Positions 13,448 through 17,048 of a stretch of DNA of 17,048 nt are shown one piece after another; positions within the stretch are counted from its first letter, which is position 1, and each line of letters begins with the position of its first letter. A program made the position numbers and the translations under genes. The notes beneath the pieces are model-generated. The model searched no databases, was not told where the DNA came from, and saw nothing but the letters and a program-made list of their open reading frames with translations. This stretch comes from CAYZEZ01 sp964477295 (lineage in GTDB: Bacteria > Bacteroidota > Bacteroidia > Bacteroidales > SM23-62): positions 1 to 17,048 of the forward strand of contig CAYZEZ010000082.1 in assembly GCA_964477295.1 (NCBI GenBank), read 5' to 3'.

Positions 13448-14686
13448 ATGAAGAAAATGAACATATATAAATCGATGGTGTCCATCAGTATTTTATTACT
13501 GAGTTTTTCAGCGGGTGCACAGGATGTTCTGAACAGATATCTTCTGACAGCTGCTGAAAACAATCCCGGATTAAAAACCCGGTTTAATGAATACCTGGCA
13601 GCGTTGGAAGTTGCTCCGCAGGTGAAAGCACTGCCTGATCCCCAGGTGGCATTTGGATATTTTATACAGCCGGTTGAAACCAGGGTTGGTCCCCAGGAAT
13701 TAAGAATTTCTGCTTCCCAGATGTTTCCATGGTTTGGCACATTAAAAGCAAAAGAGAATGTGGCTATCCAGGCAGCAAAGGCAAAATACGAAGCATTTGA
13801 AGAGGAGAAGTCCAGGCTGTTTAATGAAGTAAGAGGAACCTATTACAATCTCTATTTTAATTGGAAAGCAACCGGGATAGTAAAGGAGAATATCCGGATC
13901 CTGAACACCTTCCAAAAACTTGCTTTAATAAAAGTTGAAGCCGGGATGGTTTCACCTGTTGATGAATACAGGATTGAGATGGAAACAGGAGACCTGGAGA
14001 ACCAGCTTGCTTTGCTTAAAGATCAACAGTTTTCCCTGGAAGTTGCTTTTTATAACCTGTTAAATTCCGTGCCGGATCATATAATCTACCCGGATACCTT
14101 ATGGAATATAGCGCCTGAATTAACAAAGCGGGCTATCCTGGATAGTATTATGGTACGCAATCATCAACTCCTTGGGCTCGAGATGCAGAAAGAGGCCCTC
14201 AGGTTCAGGCAGGAGTTGGCTGGTAAGGCAGGCAAACCCGATTTTTCAGTTGGTATGGATTACATCATTGTCGGCAAGGGGGAAAATAACCTGAGCGGGA
14301 AAGATGCATTCATGTTTCCAAAAATCGGGATAACCATTCCGCTGTACAGGAATAAATATAGAGCTATGGTCAATGAAGTAGCCTACCTTGAGACAGCAAA
14401 GGTGAATGAAAAACTTGACAGGGAAAACAGGATAGAAACTCTGTTTGAAAATACCTGGAAAGAATTCCTGGATGCAGGCAGAAGGATTGAGCTCTACAAC
14501 AATCAGCTAAATCTTGCTGAAAAATCTATTCAATTACTGGAAACCGAATATTCAACTTCAAACACAGATTTTGAAGAAATCCTCAGGATGGAGAGGAAAC
14601 ATCTGTTTTATGCGTTAGAACTGGAGAGGGCCCGTGCAGACAAACAGGCAGCTGTATCTTTTGTTAAGTATCTGATGGGCAGCTGA
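13448..14686 (+). CDS. CusC/TolC-like outer-membrane efflux protein
   Basis: This 412-residue protein is the outer-membrane channel of the tripartite pump. Residues 1-24 are a signal peptide ending SFSAGAQ. The mature part has the two-fold helical repeat of the TolC family: long amphipathic helices rich in Glu, Lys, Ala and Gln, the opening LLTAAENNPGLKTRFNEYLA, the mid-region ASQMFPWFGTLKAKE, which recurs in Bacteroidota copper-efflux members, and the late ISIPLYR-like strand GITIPLYRNKYRA. It starts 2 bp after the cusA stop and is 38 bp before the adaptor gene, so one mRNA is likely. No lipobox Cys is present, unlike E. coli CusC. Confidence 0.9.
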   Translation: MKKMNIYKSMVSISILLLSFSAGAQDVLNRYLLTAAENNPGLKTRFNEYLAALEVAPQVKALPDPQVAFGYFIQPVETRVGPQELRISASQMFPWFGTLKAKENVAIQAAKAKYEAFEEEKSRLFNEVRGTYYNLYFNWKATGIVKENIRILNTFQKLALIKVEAGMVSPVDEYRIEMETGDLENQLALLKDQQFSLEVAFYNLLNSVPDHIIYPDTLWNIAPELTKRAILDSIMVRNHQLLGLEMQKEALRFRQELAGKAGKPDFSVGMDYIIVGKGENNLSGKDAFMFPKIGITIPLYRNKYRAMVNEVAYLETAKVNEKLDRENRIETLFENTWKEFLDAGRRIELYNNQLNLAEKSIQLLETEYSTSNTDFEEILRMERKHLFYALELERARADKQAAVSFVKYLMGS

Positions 14687-14724
14687 TTAATAATAATTAA
14701 TAATAGCAAACAAAGATATGAGTC

Positions 14725-16536
14725 ATGAAAAAAATAATTAACGCTATCAGGAACAACTATAAGTGGGCAATCATAGTTCTTGTTGCCGGCATTTTCCTGG
14801 GGTGGCTGTTTTTTCATCCTTCCCGAAAGAATGCAAATTCAGCAAAGCAGGAACAAACGGGTCATGAAGGTCATGGCCATGATGAAGAAGCAACAGCAAT
14901 GTGGACCTGTTCTATGCATCCACAGATCAAACAGGACAAACCGGGTAAATGCCCGATATGTGGCATGGACCTGGTCCCTATGACAAATCTGCAATCAGAG
15001 CAGGAAAATGTGGATCCCGATGAAATACGGATGACGGAATCAGCAGCAAAACTGGCTGATATTCAAACACTGCTTGTAGAAAAAGGGATTCCAGATAAAG
15101 AATTATTCCTGCAGGGTAAAGTGCAGGCGGATGAAAGAAGAATTGCTGAATTGACCGCTCGTTTTGGAGGACGGATTGAGAAACTCTTTATCAGCTTCAC
15201 TGGGGAGAATGTCAAAAAAGGTGAAAAACTGGCAACTATATATTCCCCCGGGCTTGTGACTGCCCAGCGCGAGCTTCTTGAAGCCATTGGCTATAAAGAT
15301 TCGCGCCCCGCTTTATACAATGCAGCCAGGGGGAAGCTCAGATTATGGGACCTGACCGGGGAACAGATAGATGCTATAGAAGAAAAGGGAGAGCCACAAT
15401 TATATTTTGATATTCTTTCTCCTATCTCAGGTACGGTTTTCAAAAGACATGTTGCCCTGGGAGATTATGTGAAAGAGGGATCAGCACTTTTTGAGGTCAT
15501 TGATCTTACCCATGTCTGGATCATGTTTGATGCATATGAAAGTGATCTGCCCTGGCTTAATACCGGAGATAAGGTAAAATATTACGTACCCTCAGTCCCT
15601 GGAAGAACATTTGAAGGAAATGTGAAATATATTGATCCCTTTATTGATCCTTCTGCCCGTGTGGCTAAAGTCAGGGTTGAACAGGAAAATCCTGGTCTGA
15701 CCCTGAAGCCGGAAATGTTTGTAAATGGTACTATTGAATCAAATGCAGCCGGAGCAGCCAACGAAATATTAATCCCGAAATCTTCCATTCTGTGGACAGG
15801 AAAGCGGGCGGTTGTTTACGTTAAGGTGCCAGACAGGGATCAGCCCTCCTTTCTTTATCGTGAAATTGAACTCGGCCCCGAATCAGGGAAATTTTATGTG
15901 GTGAGTAACGGGCTTAATGAGGGAGAGGAAATCGCAGTTAATGGTGTGTTTAAAATCGATGCGGCGGCACAGCTTGCCGGAAAACCCAGTATGATGAATC
16001 CTGAGGGTGGGAAAGTCTCTATCGGACACGATCACGGTGCAATGATTGAAGGATCCGAAAAAAATAATTCCTCCTATCAAAGCAGGGAGATGGAATTTAA
16101 GGAACAACTCCAGGGTGTTTATGATCAATATATACTCATGAAGGATGCATTTGTAGCTACTGATGCGGTCCAGGTTGCCAAATATGGCCGTCTGGTAAAA
16201 ACCGGCCTGGACAAAGTGGATATGGAATTGCTTGATGGTGAATTACATATGATATGGATGGATCAACTGAAGAAGTTGAATTCGGAAATAGAGAAAATAT
16301 ATAGCAGCACAGATATTGAGCAGCAAAGGTTGTCGTTTGCTGCATTTAATGCCGCTTTCTACGAGAGCTTGAAAAGGATCGGTTTACAACATGGTACAGT
16401 ATATTACCAATACTGTCCGATGGCTTTTAACGATAAAGGAGCATACTGGCTCAGCAATAAGAAGGAAATTGAAAATCCATATTTCGGTGAGAAGATGTTA
16501 AGCTGCGGGGAAACCCGGGAAACAATTGAGTATTAA
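14725..16536 (+). CDS. cusB: CusB-like RND periplasmic adaptor with HMBD and DUF3347 domains
   Basis: This 603-residue adaptor links CusA to the outer-membrane channel and can hand metal to the pump. Residues 14-30 are a membrane anchor. A His-rich linker (HEGHGHDE, 47-54) is followed by a heavy-metal-binding domain at 59-86: MWTCSMHPQIKQDKPGKCPI then CGMDLVPM, with Cys62, His65, Cys76 and Cys79. Residues about 110-420 form the barrel-sandwich, hairpin and beta domains of membrane-fusion proteins (GGRIEKLFISFTGENVKKGE, SPISGTVFKRHVALGDYVKEG). A second His stretch (GHDHGAM) lies near 430. The C-terminal region (about 453-600) looks like DUF3347 and carries a further possible metal site, YYQYCPMAF (Cys564, Met566), with MLSCGE (Cys594). 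It is co-directional and closely spaced with cusA and the channel gene. Confidence 0.92.
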   Translation: MKKIINAIRNNYKWAIIVLVAGIFLGWLFFHPSRKNANSAKQEQTGHEGHGHDEEATAMWTCSMHPQIKQDKPGKCPICGMDLVPMTNLQSEQENVDPDEIRMTESAAKLADIQTLLVEKGIPDKELFLQGKVQADERRIAELTARFGGRIEKLFISFTGENVKKGEKLATIYSPGLVTAQRELLEAIGYKDSRPALYNAARGKLRLWDLTGEQIDAIEEKGEPQLYFDILSPISGTVFKRHVALGDYVKEGSALFEVIDLTHVWIMFDAYESDLPWLNTGDKVKYYVPSVPGRTFEGNVKYIDPFIDPSARVAKVRVEQENPGLTLKPEMFVNGTIESNAAGAANEILIPKSSILWTGKRAVVYVKVPDRDQPSFLYREIELGPESGKFYVVSNGLNEGEEIAVNGVFKIDAAAQLAGKPSMMNPEGGKVSIGHDHGAMIEGSEKNNSSYQSREMEFKEQLQGVYDQYILMKDAFVATDAVQVAKYGRLVKTGLDKVDMELLDGELHMIWMDQLKKLNSEIEKIYSSTDIEQQRLSFAAFNAAFYESLKRIGLQHGTVYYQYCPMAFNDKGAYWLSNKKEIENPYFGEKMLSCGETRETIEY

Positions 16537-16561
16537 TTTTTAAACTTAAAAATTGTAAATC

Positions 16562-16906
16562 ATGAAAACAAAAATGTCAGTAATCATTGCCCTCGTACTT
16601 TTGAGCGCATCAACAATATCCGCTCAAATCGAGAAAACAGAGAAATTCAAAGTGGCGGGGAATTGCGGCATGTGCAAAAACCGTATTGAAAAATCTGCTA
16701 AAACTGTTGAAGGAGTTTCTTATGCCAATTGGGATAAAGAGACCAAAATCCTGGAAGTTAAGTTTTCTTCAGATAAGACTGACCTGCATAAGATCCATAT
16801 GGTAATTGCCAAAGCTGGTCATGATACGGAAATGCACAAAGCAAGTGATGATGTATACGCAAACCTTCCGGCCTGCTGCAAATATGAAAGGATTAAGGAT
16901 GAATAG
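16562..16906 (+). CDS. Exported HMA-domain copper-binding protein
   Basis: This 114-residue protein is a small periplasmic metal binder. Residues 1-22 form a signal peptide (VLLSASTISAQ). Residues about 26-95 are a heavy-metal-associated domain with GNCGMCKNRIEKS, where Cys35 and Cys38 form the Cu(I) site, followed by EGVSYANWDKETKILEVKF, typical of the fold. The tail LPACCKYER adds a vicinal Cys105-Cys106 pair, seen in Bacteroidota relatives. It begins 25 bp after the cusB stop and is probably the last gene of the operon, acting as a periplasmic copper chaperone or buffer that feeds the pump. Confidence 0.88.
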   Translation: MKTKMSVIIALVLLSASTISAQIEKTEKFKVAGNCGMCKNRIEKSAKTVEGVSYANWDKETKILEVKFSSDKTDLHKIHMVIAKAGHDTEMHKASDDVYANLPACCKYERIKDE

Positions 16907-17048
16907 TGTCAGGATTCAAGCATAATCAAGAAGAAAGCTATTGTCCGGCCACTTACGGAAGAGGGCGTTTAACAGAAATGATAAATAAGGTAACTGGGAT
17001 ATGCGTCATTCCTGTAATAATCGGTTTTCAGCAGGTCGAGACAGAGAA
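16907..17048. other. Window end after the HMA gene, no clear gene
   Basis: No terminator hairpin is evident after the HMA stop. A plus-strand frame with ATG at 16978 (MINKVTGICVIPVIIGFQQV) stays open to the window edge and is hydrophobic like a signal peptide, so it could begin another gene of the operon. It is too short to judge. Confidence 0.2.

Overview
The window looks like part of a Bacteroidota chromosome, probably Bacteroidales or a close relative. The reasons are the moderately AT-rich DNA, the near absence of Shine-Dalgarno sequences before clear starts, one promoter-like site close to the Bacteroidota -33/-7 pattern, a HYC_CC_PP-type protein, the long CusA with extra membrane helices, and hemicellulose-use genes typical of this phylum. 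No RNA genes, CRISPR arrays or intact insertion sequences were seen.

Layout. (1) Positions 1-2297, minus strand: a xylan-use pair made of a GH10 endo-xylanase lipoprotein, cut by the window edge just before its catalytic nucleophile, and a GPH-family sugar/cation symporter. (2) Positions about 2300-3680: gene-poor DNA with decayed plus-strand remains of a GH51 alpha-L-arabinofuranosidase and a GH3 beta-glycosidase, plus an unidentified coding fragment. A hemicellulose locus appears to have partly eroded here. (3) Positions 3680-7896, minus strand: a tight four-gene operon, transcribed as Asp/Glu-racemase-like protein, MFS organic-acid transporter, BKACE (beta-keto acid cleavage) enzyme and DUF1537 acid-sugar kinase. 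It reads as uptake plus catabolism of an unidentified hydroxy or keto acid. A promoter-like site overlapped by an inverted repeat lies upstream. A 22-nt exact direct repeat lies on either side of regions 2 and 3 (2604 and 8129).

(4) Positions 8260-16906, plus strand: a copper/silver defence locus. It starts with an AraC-type regulator carrying an N-terminal HMA-like CxxC domain. A 215-bp gap follows with an 11-bp direct repeat at exactly 21-bp spacing and a 17-bp palindrome, then a HYC_CC_PP Cys/His-rich protein, CusA (RND pump), a CusC/TolC-like outer-membrane protein, CusB (adaptor with an extra metal-binding domain at each end) and a small exported HMA protein. The likely logic is that the HMA-AraC protein senses metal and activates the operon, small periplasmic proteins and the adaptor capture Cu(I)/Ag(I), and CusABC expels it across both membranes.

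The two best candidates for under-described biology are the racemase/MFS/BKACE/DUF1537-kinase pathway and the HMA-AraC regulator with its apparent operator.
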